Shown: in pieces, positions 43,943 to 54,751 of the stretch
How the letters are laid out: the number at the start of each line of letters is the position of its first letter
Numbering within the stretch: position 1 is the stretch's first letter
Assembly (NCBI RefSeq): GCF_018128965.1
Contig: NZ_JAAEDH010000019.1
Location: 34,247 to 98,246 of the forward strand
From: Plastoroseomonas arctica
GTDB lineage: Bacteria > Pseudomonadota > Alphaproteobacteria > Acetobacterales > Acetobacteraceae
Reading direction: 5' to 3'
Length of the DNA stretch: 64,000 bases
The notes under the pieces: model-generated
Told to the model about the DNA's origin: nothing
What the model saw: the letters and a program-made list of their open reading frames with translations, nothing else
The model's database searches: none
Program-made: the position numbers and the translations under genes

Positions 43943-45142
43943 ATGACCCGTTCCGTGATTGACGCCGTCGCAGCCTGGCAGCCCGAGCTCGCCGCCATCC
44001 GCCAGGACATTCATGCCCACCCCGAGCTCGGCATGGAGGAGGTGCGCACCTCCGGCCTTGTCGCCACCCAGCTGCGCGACTGGGGCATCGAGACCACCAC
44101 CGGCGTGGGCAAGCTGGGCGTCGTCGGCACCATCCGCGGCACGCGGCCTGGCCAGCGCGTGATCGGCCTGCGCGCGGACATGGACGCGCTGCCGATCCCA
44201 GAGGCGACCGGCCTGCCCTACGCCTCGCAAAACCCCGGCCTGATGCATGCCTGCGGCCATGACGGCCACACCACCATGCTGCTGGGCGCCGCGCGCTGGC
44301 TGTCGGAGAACCGCGACTTCGCCGGCACGGTCCACCTGATCTTCCAGCCGGCCGAGGAAGGCCGCGGCGGCGCCAAGGCCATGATCGACGACGGCTTGTT
44401 CGATCGCTTCCCCTGCGACGCCGTCTACGGATTGCATAACAAGCCCACCATCCCGGCGGGCCAATTTTCCACCCGTCCCGGTCCCGCCCTGGCGGCGGCG
44501 GACCGCTTCACCGTGACCTTCCACGGCACCGGTGGCCATGGCGGATCGGCACCGCACCTGGCGAGCGACATCACCATCGTGCAGGCGCATTTCGTGTTGG
44601 CACTCCAGACCATCATCGGTCGCAATGTGCCCGCCGTGGACAGCGCGGTCCTCAGCGTGGGGGCGATCATCGGCGGCTCGCTGCAAGGCTCCAACGTGAT
44701 GCCCGCCGAACTCACCGTCACCGGTACCTCGCGTAGCTATACGCCCGTCGTACGGGACCTGCTGGAGCGCCGCATCGGAGAGCTCGCGCATGGGCTCGCC
44801 GCGTTGCATGGCGCCACGGCCACCTATGACTATCACCGAGGCGTCCCCGCCACCGTGAACCATGTCGAGCAGACCCATGTCGCCATCGCCGCCGCTGCGG
44901 CGCTTGTCGGAGACAAGCTGGTCGACCCCAACGCGCTGCCGGTAATGGGGGCGGAGGATTTCTCCCTCATGCTCGAAGCCCGACCGGGCGCGTTCATGTT
45001 CATCGGCGGCGGCACCGGCGAGGACGGCAAGTCGCCCAACCTGCACACGCCGCAATTCGATTTCAACGACGCGATCATCCCGCTCGGCGTCGCCTATTGG
45101 GCAAGTGTTGTGGAACAGGAACTCGGCGGGCCGCGCGGCTGA
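43943..45142 (+). CDS. M20 family amidohydrolase (hippurate / IAA-amino acid hydrolase type)
   Basis: 399-residue metal-dependent amidohydrolase. IHAHPELGMEE, LRADMDALPI, HACGHDGHT (Cys104 and His106 bind metal), FQPAEEGRGGAKAMI and a final MGAEDFS are the family blocks. Removes acyl groups from N-acyl amino acids. Its TGA overlaps the ATG of the peptide-type binding-protein gene, so enzyme and importer are made together; N-acyl amino acids or short peptides are a reasonable ligand guess. Confidence 0.9.
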   Translation: MTRSVIDAVAAWQPELAAIRQDIHAHPELGMEEVRTSGLVATQLRDWGIETTTGVGKLGVVGTIRGTRPGQRVIGLRADMDALPIPEATGLPYASQNPGLMHACGHDGHTTMLLGAARWLSENRDFAGTVHLIFQPAEEGRGGAKAMIDDGLFDRFPCDAVYGLHNKPTIPAGQFSTRPGPALAAADRFTVTFHGTGGHGGSAPHLASDITIVQAHFVLALQTIIGRNVPAVDSAVLSVGAIIGGSLQGSNVMPAELTVTGTSRSYTPVVRDLLERRIGELAHGLAALHGATATYDYHRGVPATVNHVEQTHVAIAAAAALVGDKLVDPNALPVMGAEDFSLMLEARPGAFMFIGGGTGEDGKSPNLHTPQFDFNDAIIPLGVAYWASVVEQELGGPRG

Positions 45143-46935
45143 TGACCGAGGCCGAGCTGCGCACACTCATCGGCCGCGTGAAGGCCGGTGGCCTGACGCG
45201 GCGCGGCTTCATCCATCGCGTCGCGGCGGTCGGCCTGACCGCCCCGATGGCGACGCAGCTCCTTGCCATGGCCGGCGCGGCGCCGGCCGCCGCGCAGGCC
45301 GCGCCGCCGCCCTATGGCCCCACGCGGCGCGGCGGCGGTGGCGCGCTGAAGATCCTGTACTGGCAGGCCGCGACGCTGCTCAACCCGCATTTCGGCGTCG
45401 GCACCACCAACACCGATGCCAGCCGCATCTTCTATGAACCACTCGCCGGCTGGACGCAGGACGCGACGCTCTACCCCGTGCTCGCCGCCGAAATCCCCTC
45501 CGTCGAGAATGGCGGCCTAAGCCCCGATGGGCGCTCGGTCACCTGGCGCCTGAAGCCCAACCTGCGTTGGCACGACGGCGCGCCGGTCACCGCCGACGAC
45601 CTGGTCTTCAACTGGGAATACGCGCGCAACCCGGCCATCGCGACGGTCACCTCCGGCAGCTACCGCGACGCGACGGTCGTCAAGCTCGACACGCTGACGG
45701 TGCGCGTGGACTTTGCGCAGCCGACGCCGTTCTGGGCCGACGCCTTCGTGGGCCTGGCCGGCATGATCATCCCGCGCCACATCTTCGCGGACTACAACGG
45801 CGCCAATGCGCGCGACGCCCCGGGCAATTTCCGCCCCGTCGGCACCGGCCCGTACAAGTTCGTGAGCTTCACCCCCGGCGACATCATCCGCGGCGAGCTC
45901 AACCCGCTCTACCATCAGGACAACCGCCCGCATTTCGACACGCTGGAGGTCAAGGGCGGCGGCGATGCCGTCTCCGCCGCGCGCGCCGTCCTGCAGACCG
46001 GCGACTACGACTTCGCGTGGAACCTGCTGGTCGAGGACGACCTGCTCACGCGCCTCGAAGCCAGTGGCCTTGGCCGCATCGAGGTCACCCGCGGCGGCAG
46101 CACCGAATTCGTCCAGCTCAACGCCACCGACCCGCACCAGGAGGTCGATGGCGAACGCTCCAGCCTCGCCACCAGCCACCCCGCCTTCTCCGACCCAGCG
46201 GTGCGCCAGGCAATGGCGCTGCTGATGGATCGCACCGCGCTGGAACGATTCATCTTCGGCCGCGGCGGCCAGGCCACGTCGAACATCCTCAACAACCCGC
46301 GCTACGCCTCGCCCAACACGCGTGCCGAATTCAACATCGCCCGCGCCAACGAACTGCTCGACGCCGCCGGCTGGCCGCGCGCCCGCGACGGAATCCGCGC
46401 CAAAGGCAACGCGCGGATGAAGTTCACCTTCCAGACCTCGGTCAACGCACCCCGCCAGCGGAGCCAGGCCGTCATCAAACAGGCCGCCCAGCGCGCCGGG
46501 ATCGAGCTGGACCTCAAGGCAATCACGCCGGCCGTGTTCTTCTCGGCCGATGTCGCGAACCCTGACACCTTCCCCAAATTCTACGCCGACATGCAGATGT
46601 ACGCGAACGGACCCACCGGCGACCCGCAACGCCACATGAACCAGTTCGTTTCCTGGGAAGTCGCAACCCGCGCCAACGCCTGGCAGGGGCGCAACATCAC
46701 CCGCTGGCGCAACGCCGAATACGACGCCGCCTTCCGCGCCGCCGAGGCGGAGCTCGACCCGGTGCGCCGCGTGGCACTCTTCATCCGCATGAACGACCTG
46801 GTGGTGGGCAGCCACCACGTCATCCCGCTGCTCAGCCGGACCGGACTGCAAGGCTGCGCCCGCAACCTGCGCATCCGACACAGCGGATGGGACAGCAACA
46901 TGTCCCTTCTGTGCGATTGGTGGCGCGCGGGGTGA
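45142..46935 (+). CDS. ABC substrate-binding protein, family 5, Tat-exported (paralogue 1)
   Basis: 597 residues. An unusually long N-region precedes the twin arginines Arg20-Arg21 (TRRGFIHRVAAVG); cleavage is expected near AAAQA (52). Mature part: LKILYWQAATLLNPHFGVGT, WTLKPN-like WRLKPNLRWHDGAPVTADDLVFNW and VGTGPYKFVSF are typical of family 5. About three quarters of positions match the paralogue at 47387 by eye. Followed by a long palindromic element. Confidence 0.92.
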   Translation: MTEAELRTLIGRVKAGGLTRRGFIHRVAAVGLTAPMATQLLAMAGAAPAAAQAAPPPYGPTRRGGGGALKILYWQAATLLNPHFGVGTTNTDASRIFYEPLAGWTQDATLYPVLAAEIPSVENGGLSPDGRSVTWRLKPNLRWHDGAPVTADDLVFNWEYARNPAIATVTSGSYRDATVVKLDTLTVRVDFAQPTPFWADAFVGLAGMIIPRHIFADYNGANARDAPGNFRPVGTGPYKFVSFTPGDIIRGELNPLYHQDNRPHFDTLEVKGGGDAVSAARAVLQTGDYDFAWNLLVEDDLLTRLEASGLGRIEVTRGGSTEFVQLNATDPHQEVDGERSSLATSHPAFSDPAVRQAMALLMDRTALERFIFGRGGQATSNILNNPRYASPNTRAEFNIARANELLDAAGWPRARDGIRAKGNARMKFTFQTSVNAPRQRSQAVIKQAAQRAGIELDLKAITPAVFFSADVANPDTFPKFYADMQMYANGPTGDPQRHMNQFVSWEVATRANAWQGRNITRWRNAEYDAAFRAAEAELDPVRRVALFIRMNDLVVGSHHVIPLLSRTGLQGCARNLRIRHSGWDSNMSLLCDWWRAG

Positions 46936-47237
46936 AAGCAAGGCCAGGGGCGCTGCCCCTGGACCCCGCCAGGATCGTGTCGATCCTGGACCTCCAGTTG
47001 TTGGTTCTTGATTTTGGAGATGGGTTTGAGGCTCGCCGGAGGCGAGCCGCGTTCGGAAGGGGGGCGCATGGAACTCCCGTGATCACACGAACTCCCTCGA
47101 TGCGCCCTCTCCCCAACCCGGCGCCTTCGATGAAACACAGCCCTCCCAAATCCATGACCAAGACATGCAGGGGTCCGGGGATCGGCGCGATCCCCGGCGG
47201 GGGTCCAGGGGGCAACGCCCCCGGCCTTGCTCAGCCC
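46936..47237. repeat. Palindromic intergenic element, long class, copy 3
   Basis: About 300 bp between the two paralogous binding-protein genes. Left end AAGCAAGGCCAGGGGC and right end GCCCCCGGCCTTGCT pair; local hairpins include CCAGGGGCGCTGCCCCTGG, CCAGGATCGTGTCGATCCTGG (split 10+10) and GGGGATCGGCGCGATCCCC. The inner stretch TTGAGGCTCGCCGGAGGCGA is the exact reverse complement of part of copy 1 (6584-6606 region), so copies 1 and 3 are in opposite orientation. About 150 bp of non-repeat leader follow, without a recognisable gene. Confidence 0.8.
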
Positions 47238-47386
47238 CGCGGCAACCGGCCGCGCGGCTGGGCAATCCGCGGGCAGGGTTGGTGTGGGGAGGCGCGATTT
47301 GCCCCACGAGGCTGCTATGTGTTGGGATGGTTTCTGCGTCAGAAAAGCGCCAGCACGGCCGGGCGACGCGCCATGGGAGAACCGGG

Positions 47387-49183
47387 ATGACCGAAGACCA
47401 GCTCCGCAAGATGATCGGGCGTGTGAAGGAAGGCAGGCTGTCGCGGCGTGGCTTCATCCGGCGTGTGGCGGCCGTGGGGCTGACGGCGCCGATGGCGACG
47501 CAGCTGCTGGCGATCGCGGGCGTGTCGCCGGCGGCGGCGCAGTCGGTGCCGCGCTATGCGCCGACGCGGCGCGGCGGTGGGGGTGCGCTGAAGATCCTGT
47601 ACTGGCAGGCGGCGACGTTGTTGAACCCGCATTTCGCGGTGGGCACGACCAACCAGGAGGCGAGCCGCGTCTTTTATGAGCCGTTGGCCGGCTGGGCGCA
47701 GGATGGCTCGTTGCACCCCATCCTCGCGGCCGAGATCCCCTCGATCGAGAATGGCGGGCTGAGTGCCGACGGGAAGTCGGTGACGTGGAAGTTGAAGCCT
47801 GGCGTGCAGTGGCATGACGGCCGGCCGTTCACCGCCGACGACGTTGTGTTCAACTGGGAATACGGGAAGAACCCGGCGACTGCGGCGGTGACCAGCGGCA
47901 GCTATCGCGACATCAACGTGGTGAAGATTGACGACCTGACCGTTCGGGTGGAGTTCGCCCAGCCGACGCCGTTCTGGGCGGATGCCTTCGTCGCCTCGCG
48001 CGGCATGCTGATCCCCAAGCACCTGTTCCAGGATTATGCTGGAGCCAATTCGCGCGACGCGCCGACCAACCTCCGCCCCATCGGCACCGGTCCGTACAAG
48101 TTCGTGAGCTTCACCCCCGGCGACACGCTGCGCGCCGAGCTCAACCCGAACTACCACCTGCCGAACCGCCCGCATTTCGACACGCTTGAGGTCAAGGGCG
48201 GCGGCGACGCCACCTCCGCCGCGCGCGCGGTGCTGCAGACGGGTGACTACGACTACGCGTGGAACCTCGCGGTCGAGGACGAGATCCTGAAGCGGCTGGA
48301 GGCGGTGGGGCGCGGCAAGGTCAACATCGTGGACGGCGGCGGGATCGAGTTCGTGCAGCTCAACGTCACCGACCCGAACCGCGAGGTCGAGGGCGAGCGC
48401 TGCCACATCTCCACCACCCACCCGGCCTTTTCCGACCCGGTGGTGCGCCAGGCGATGGCGCTGCTGGTGGACCGCAACGCCCTCGAGCAGTTCATCTACG
48501 GGCGCGGCGGCCCAGCGACGGCGAATTTCCTCAACAATCCGCCGCGTTACCGATCGACCAATATGCGCTGGGAATTCAACGTCGCCCGCGCGAACGAGAT
48601 CCTAGACGGCGCCGGCTGGGCGCGCGGCCGTGACGGCATTCGCGCGAAGAACAACGTGCGGTTGAACTTCGTGTTCCAGACCTCGGTCAACACGCCGCGC
48701 CAGCGCACCCAGGCGGTGATGAAGCAGGCCGCGCAGCGGGCCGGCATCAACCTCGACCTGAAATCGGTGACGCCCTCGGTGTTCTTCTCCTCCGACGTCG
48801 CGAACCCCGACACCTACACGAAGTTCTACGCCGACGTGCAGATGTACACGACGACGATGCCCCAGGCAGACCCGCAGCTGTTCATGAACCAGTACTGCTC
48901 GTGGGAGGTCTCGACCCGGGCCAACAGCTGGCAGGGCCGCAACATCGTGCGCTGGCGGTCCGACGCCTACGACGCCACGTTCCGCGAGGCGGAGGGCGAG
49001 CTGGACCCGGTCAAGCGCGCGGCGCTGTTCATCCGGATGAACGACCTGGTGGTGGGCAGCAACTACGTCATCCCGCTGGTCTCGCGGCCGACGGTCAGCG
49101 GCAGCCTCAACACGCTCAAGCATGTGCTGAGCGGTTGGGACAACACCTTCTGGCTGCTCTCCGACTGGTATCGCGAGGCCTGA
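47387..49183 (+). CDS. ABC substrate-binding protein, family 5, Tat-exported (paralogue 2)
   Basis: 598 residues, collinear with the product of 45142: same long N-region, Arg20-Arg21 in SRRGFIRRVAAVG, and cleavage near AAAQS. Differences cluster in scattered positions with no indel of note, so it is an old tandem duplication, not an assembly artefact. GGGAG lies before the ATG. The permease gene starts seven bases after its stop, so this copy is the one directly joined to the transporter genes. Confidence 0.92.
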   Translation: MTEDQLRKMIGRVKEGRLSRRGFIRRVAAVGLTAPMATQLLAIAGVSPAAAQSVPRYAPTRRGGGGALKILYWQAATLLNPHFAVGTTNQEASRVFYEPLAGWAQDGSLHPILAAEIPSIENGGLSADGKSVTWKLKPGVQWHDGRPFTADDVVFNWEYGKNPATAAVTSGSYRDINVVKIDDLTVRVEFAQPTPFWADAFVASRGMLIPKHLFQDYAGANSRDAPTNLRPIGTGPYKFVSFTPGDTLRAELNPNYHLPNRPHFDTLEVKGGGDATSAARAVLQTGDYDYAWNLAVEDEILKRLEAVGRGKVNIVDGGGIEFVQLNVTDPNREVEGERCHISTTHPAFSDPVVRQAMALLVDRNALEQFIYGRGGPATANFLNNPPRYRSTNMRWEFNVARANEILDGAGWARGRDGIRAKNNVRLNFVFQTSVNTPRQRTQAVMKQAAQRAGINLDLKSVTPSVFFSSDVANPDTYTKFYADVQMYTTTMPQADPQLFMNQYCSWEVSTRANSWQGRNIVRWRSDAYDATFREAEGELDPVKRAALFIRMNDLVVGSNYVIPLVSRPTVSGSLNTLKHVLSGWDNTFWLLSDWYREA

Positions 49184-49190
49184 GCCGCGC

Positions 49191-50150
49191 GTGGCGCAAT
49201 ACATACTCCGCCGCCTGCTGATCGCGATCCCGAGCTTGCTCGGGATCAGCGTCATCCTGTTCACGGTGCTGGCCCTCGCACCCGGCGACCCGTTCGAGGA
49301 ACTGGCGACCAACCCCGCCATTCCGCCCGATGTGCGCGCTGCGTTGCGCGCAAGCCTTGGCATCGATGACCCTGTGCACATCCGTTATTTCCGCTGGCTC
49401 ACCGCGATGCTGCAGGGCAACTGGGGATTCTCCTTCGTCAGCCGCGTGGACGTGGACCAGCTGATCCTGCAGCGGCTGCCGGCGACGCTGCTGGTGATCG
49501 GCACCTCGCAGATCCTTGCCCTGGCGATCGCGCTTCCGGTCGGCGTCTTTGCGGCGACGCGGCCCTATTCGGTGTTCGACCAGGTGGCGAACACGCTGGC
49601 CTTCATCGGCTTCTCGCTGCCTACCTTCTTCACCGGACTGCTGATGATCCTGCTGTTCTCGGTCACCCTCGGCTGGCTGCCCTTTGTCTATCGGACGGAC
49701 ATCGACGCGACTGGCTGGCGATGGTGGTGGGAGCATCTGCGCCAGACCATCATGCCGGTCCTCGTGCTGGGCCTGTTCCAGGGCGCGTCCTGGACGCGCT
49801 TCGTGCGCTCCGCCGTGCTCGACGTGATCCGCCTGGACCACGTGACCACCGCGCGCTCGAAGGGCCTGCCCGAAAGCCGCGTCACGATGCGCCACGTGGT
49901 TCGCAACGCGCTGATCCCGGTGGTCACTCTCGTCGCCCTGCAGATGCCGGCGGTTTTCGGCGGCGCGATTGTCACCGAGCAGATCTTCCGCATCCCGGGC
50001 ATCGGGTCACTGCTGATCTCCGCGATCCTCGCCAACGACACCCCGGTGATCATGGCGGTCACCTTCGTCTTCGCCTGCCTCGTCATCTTCTTCAACCTGC
50101 TCGCGGATGTGCTGTATGGCTGGCTCGACCCTCGCATCTCCTACAGCTGA
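49191..50150 (+). CDS. Dipeptide-type ABC permease, DppB/OppB-like
   Basis: 319 residues starting at GTG 49191. Typical N-terminus YILRRLLIAIPSLLGISVI with the first membrane segment, GDPFEELATNPAIPPDVRAAL external loop, five further segments, and the EAA loop TTARSKGLPESRVTMRHVVRNALIP. Pairs with the permease at 50116, which it overlaps by 35 bases. Confidence 0.93.
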   Translation: MAQYILRRLLIAIPSLLGISVILFTVLALAPGDPFEELATNPAIPPDVRAALRASLGIDDPVHIRYFRWLTAMLQGNWGFSFVSRVDVDQLILQRLPATLLVIGTSQILALAIALPVGVFAATRPYSVFDQVANTLAFIGFSLPTFFTGLLMILLFSVTLGWLPFVYRTDIDATGWRWWWEHLRQTIMPVLVLGLFQGASWTRFVRSAVLDVIRLDHVTTARSKGLPESRVTMRHVVRNALIPVVTLVALQMPAVFGGAIVTEQIFRIPGIGSLLISAILANDTPVIMAVTFVFACLVIFFNLLADVLYGWLDPRISYS

Positions 50151-51048
50151 GATCGCCGCCGTCCGTCGCGCCCCCGTGACGCCGGGGCGCGAGGCATGGC
50201 GGCGCTTCCGCAAGCACCGCATGGCGGTCGCGAGCGCGGTGGTCCTCAGCCTGATGATCCTCGCCGTGCTGTTCGGCCACTTCTTCTGGACGCTCGCGAT
50301 CGACGACATCGACTTCTCCGCCCGCCTGCAGCACCCGAGCTGGGCGCACCCCTTCGGCACCGACGACCTCGGCCAGGACATCCTCGCCCGCGTGCTCTAC
50401 GGCGGGCGCATCTCGCTTGCGGTCGGGTTCGCGGCCATGGCCGTCGCGGTGCTGGTGGGCGTGACGGTCGGCTCCATCGCGGGCATGTCTCGCGGCTTCG
50501 TGGACACGGCGCTGATGTGGCTCACCGACCTGTTCCTGTCGCTACCGCAACTGCCGCTGCTGCTGCTCATCATCTATCTGTTCCGCGACGCGCTCACGAA
50601 AGTCGTCGGCGTGGAGATGGGCGTCTTTATCCTTATTGTCGCCGTCATCGGCGGCTTCCGATGGATGCCCGTCGCGCGTCTGGTCCGCGCGCAATTCTTC
50701 TCCCTGCGCGAAAAGGAGTTCGTCGAGGCTGCGCGCGCTCTGGGCGCCTCGCGCACGCGCATCGTCATGCAACACATCCTGCCCAACTCGCTTGGCCCCG
50801 TGATCGTCGCCGGCACCATCGACGTGGCCGCCGCCATCATCGCGGAGTCGACCCTCTCCTTCCTCGGCCTGGGCTTTCCACCGGACACGCCCACCTGGGG
50901 GCGGCTGCTGTTCGACGCGAAGGACAACCTCGACTTCGCACCGCACTGGGCGATCTTTCCGGGGCTGATGATCTTCCTGACCGTGCTGACGATCAATTTC
51001 GTCGGGGACGGACTCAGAGACGCATTGGATCCGAGGCGCGTCGTTTGA
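50116..51048 (+). CDS. Dipeptide-type ABC permease, DppC/OppC-like
   Basis: 310 residues. FRKHRMAVASAVVLSLMIL first segment, HPFGTDDLGQDILARVLYGGR signature of the family, EAA loop EFVEAARALGASRTRIVMQHILPN, and the C-terminal ESTLSFLGLGFPPDTPTWG. ATG at 50116 lies inside the end of the DppB-type gene. The stop is followed by a palindromic element that parts it from the ATPase genes. Confidence 0.93.
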   Translation: MAGSTLASPTAEIAAVRRAPVTPGREAWRRFRKHRMAVASAVVLSLMILAVLFGHFFWTLAIDDIDFSARLQHPSWAHPFGTDDLGQDILARVLYGGRISLAVGFAAMAVAVLVGVTVGSIAGMSRGFVDTALMWLTDLFLSLPQLPLLLLIIYLFRDALTKVVGVEMGVFILIVAVIGGFRWMPVARLVRAQFFSLREKEFVEAARALGASRTRIVMQHILPNSLGPVIVAGTIDVAAAIIAESTLSFLGLGFPPDTPTWGRLLFDAKDNLDFAPHWAIFPGLMIFLTVLTINFVGDGLRDALDPRRVV

Positions 51049-51051
51049 GAG

Positions 51052-51330
51052 AGCAAGCAAGCTTGGGGGAAGATTTCCCCCACCCAACGCACTGCGTTGC
51101 GCCCATTCTTTCGTATTTATCCAAGGGTGCGAGTCGCGAGGTAATGCCCCGTCGAAAAGGTCGTGCTGGCCTCACGACCAGAACCCGGATGTATATTGCC
51201 GCGGGCTGCCAACCAACACTCCGCCGGCAGATCAGCGCTGACCTCACACCCAGCACCAGAAAGCCAAGAATAAAAAAATGGGCGCAACGCAGTGCGTTGC
51301 GTGGGGGAACTTCTTTTCCCCCGGTCTGTC
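51052..51330. repeat. Palindromic intergenic element, short class, copy E (expanded)
   Basis: Left hairpin GGGGGAAGATTTCCCCC (51065-51081 region), then a module AACGCACTGCGTTGCG that is itself a palindrome, a T-rich arm, about 130 bp of unique sequence, and CAGCACCAGAAAGCC with the A-rich arm, the same CGCAACGCAGTGCGTTGCG module and the right hairpin GGGGGAACTTCTTTTCCCCC. The outer arms (about 51080-51120 and 51262-51304) are complementary. The tail reaches within a few bases of the next ATG. Confidence 0.78.
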
Positions 51331-51334
51331 GCCA

Positions 51335-52299
<965 letters not shown>

Positions 52300-52303
<4 letters not shown>

Positions 52304-53274
52304 CCGAACCGCTCCTCAGCGTCCGCGACCTGCAAAAGCGCTTCGCCGTCCGCGGTGGCTTGTTCCGCCGCAAGGTGGATGAGGTGCATGCCGTCAGCGG
52401 CGTCAGCTTCGACATCGCCGCCGGCGAAACCCTCGGCCTGGTTGGCGAATCCGGCTGTGGCAAATCGACCACGGGGCGGTTGATCCTGCGGCTGATCGAA
52501 CCCTCCGGCGGCACGGTCTGGTTCGAGGGCAAGGACGTCACCGCACTCGACCACAACGCGCTCGGCACGCTGCGGCGCGACATGCAGATCATCTTCCAGG
52601 ACCCCTTCGCCTCGCTCAACCCGCGCATGACCGTGGGCTCGATCATCGCCGAGGCGCTGATCATCCATGGCCTGGCCAAGACGCGCCAGGCGCGCGAGGA
52701 CCGCGTCGTGGAGCTGCTCGAAACCGTGGGCCTGAACGCCGACCACATGCGCCGTTTCCCGCATGAATTTTCCGGCGGCCAGCGCCAGCGCATCGGCATC
52801 GCGCGCGCGCTCGCCGTCTCACCAAAGTTGGTGGTGTGCGACGAGCCGGTGAGCGCGCTCGATGTCTCCATTCAGGCGCAGGTGGTGAACCTGCTCGAGG
52901 ATCTGCAGGAAAAATTCGGCCTCACCTTCCTCTTCATCGCCCACGACCTCTCGGTGGTGGAACACATCTCCGACCGCGTCGCGGTCATGTATCTCGGCCG
53001 CATCGTGGAGATCGCGACCGCGCGCGAGCTCTACACCACGCCGCTGCACCCCTATACCGAGGCGCTGCTCTCCGCGGTACCGATCCCGGACCCGACGCTG
53101 AAGCGCACGCGCATCATGCTCAAGGGCGATGTTCCGAATCCGATCAACCCGCCCTCGGGGTGCCATTTCAACACGCGCTGCCCGATCGCGAAGCCCGACC
53201 CGTGCAGGACCGAGGTGCCGCCGCTTCGCGAGGCGCGCCCCGGCCACTGGGTGGCGTGCCACCTGCGCGGATGA
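52300..53274 (+). CDS. Dipeptide-type ABC ATPase, DppF/OppF-like
   Basis: 324 residues. [15 protein letters not shown] (Walker A), [49 protein letters not shown], and the C-terminal [14 protein letters not shown]. Second ATPase of the importer formed with 49191, 50116 and 51335. Start and stop both overlap neighbours by four bases (ATGA), so the flavin monooxygenase gene after it is part of the same transcript. Confidence 0.93.
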
Positions 53275-54629
53275 ATCCCGCTCCGCGCATGATGCGGCTG
53301 AACGCCTTCGACATGGCCTCGCCTGGCCATATCCAGCAGGGGATGTGGACGCATCCGCGCGACACCGGCGCGCACTACACCAGCCTCGACCGCTGGATGG
53401 ACCTCGCCCGCCTGCTCGAACGCGGCCTGTTCGACGGCCTGTTCCTTGCCGATGTGCTGGGCATCTACGATGTCTACGGCGCCAGCCCCGATGCCGCTCT
53501 CCGCGGTGCCGTGCAGGTGCCGTTGATCGACCCGGTTCTGACCATCCCAGCGATGGCCGCGGTGACCACGCATCTCGGCTTCGGCGTCACCTGCAACCTG
53601 GCCTACGAGGCGCCCTACCTGATGGCGCGGCGGATGAGCACGCTCGACCATCTCACGCGCGGCCGCATCGGGTGGAATATCGTCACCGGCTATCTCGACA
53701 GCGCGGCGCGCGCGCTGGGGTATGCCGAGCAGATGCGCCATGACGACCGCTACGACTTGGCCGATGAATACATGGACGCCGTCTACGCCCTGTGGGAGGG
53801 CAGCTGGGCCGACGACGCCGTCCAGCGCGACGCCGCGAACCGAGTCTTCACCAACCCCGCGCGGGTGCGCCGCATCACCCACTGCGGTCCGCAATACAGC
53901 ATCGACGCCATCCACCTGTGCGAGCCCTCGCCGCAGCGCACGCCGGTTCTCTACCAGGCGGGTGCGAGCGAACGCGGCCGCCAATTCGCCGGCCGCCACG
54001 CGGAATGCGTCTTCGTGAACGGCACCAACGCAGCGGTGGTGGCGGCCCTCGTCGCGCAGCTGCGCGCGGAGGCCGCTCCGCGTCCCATCCTGGTCTTCGC
54101 GGGCGCGACCGTGGTGGTCGGCCGCACCGAGGCGGAGGCGCGCGACCTGCTGACCGAATATGCGCGCCATGCAGATGCGGAGGGAGCGCTGGCGCATGCC
54201 TCGGCGTCGCTGGGGATCGACCTCGCGCGGTTCGGGATGGATGAGCCGGTGGTGGCCGCCGCGCCGTCGAACGCGATCCGTTCGAATGCGGAGGCGATGG
54301 CGAAGGTCGCGGGCCCGTCCTGGACCAAGCGGCAGTTGCTGGAGCAGTCCGTGCTGGGCAGCCGGCAGCCGCCGATCGTGGGAGATGCGGTGCAGGTCGC
54401 GGATACATTGCTGGGCTGGATGGCTGCGGCGGATGTGGATGGTTTCAACCTGTCGCGCACGGTGATGCCCGAGTGCCTGGACGCCTTTATCGACCTGGTG
54501 GTGCCGGAGTTGCAGCGGCGCGGGGTGTACAAGACGGCCTACGCGCCGGGCACATACCGCGAAAAACTCTTCGGCGCGGGGCCGCGATTGCCAGCGGAGC
54601 ACGCCGCAGCCCGGCATCGCCAAGCTTAA
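53271..54629 (+). CDS. LLM-class FMN-dependent monooxygenase (NtaA/SnaA/DszA type)
   Basis: 452 residues. [53 protein letters not shown] (flavin phosphate region), [21 protein letters not shown] are the blocks of the two-component monooxygenase group that needs a separate flavin reductase. Substrates of relatives: NTA, EDTA, dibenzothiophene sulfone, pristinamycin. ATG overlaps the DppF stop. No reductase gene adjoins it, though the PPOX-fold protein at 58147 binds FMN. Confidence 0.9.
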   Translation: MNPAPRMMRLNAFDMASPGHIQQGMWTHPRDTGAHYTSLDRWMDLARLLERGLFDGLFLADVLGIYDVYGASPDAALRGAVQVPLIDPVLTIPAMAAVTTHLGFGVTCNLAYEAPYLMARRMSTLDHLTRGRIGWNIVTGYLDSAARALGYAEQMRHDDRYDLADEYMDAVYALWEGSWADDAVQRDAANRVFTNPARVRRITHCGPQYSIDAIHLCEPSPQRTPVLYQAGASERGRQFAGRHAECVFVNGTNAAVVAALVAQLRAEAAPRPILVFAGATVVVGRTEAEARDLLTEYARHADAEGALAHASASLGIDLARFGMDEPVVAAAPSNAIRSNAEAMAKVAGPSWTKRQLLEQSVLGSRQPPIVGDAVQVADTLLGWMAAADVDGFNLSRTVMPECLDAFIDLVVPELQRRGVYKTAYAPGTYREKLFGAGPRLPAEHAAARHRQA

Positions 54630-54751
54630 TCGTAATCGCCTGCCAGCTTAGGAATCCGGCCCGCGCCACTGGTACATTTGCCTTTGCGCACCCTAGGGTA
54701 CAGATCAATCAACGGCTTGGACTTTGTAGCTCGGCCACAATTCGCGACATT

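Noticed and set aside
45142..49183. Assembly duplication of the binding-protein gene
   Set aside because: The two copies differ at many scattered residues and have different flanks, so they are true paralogues.
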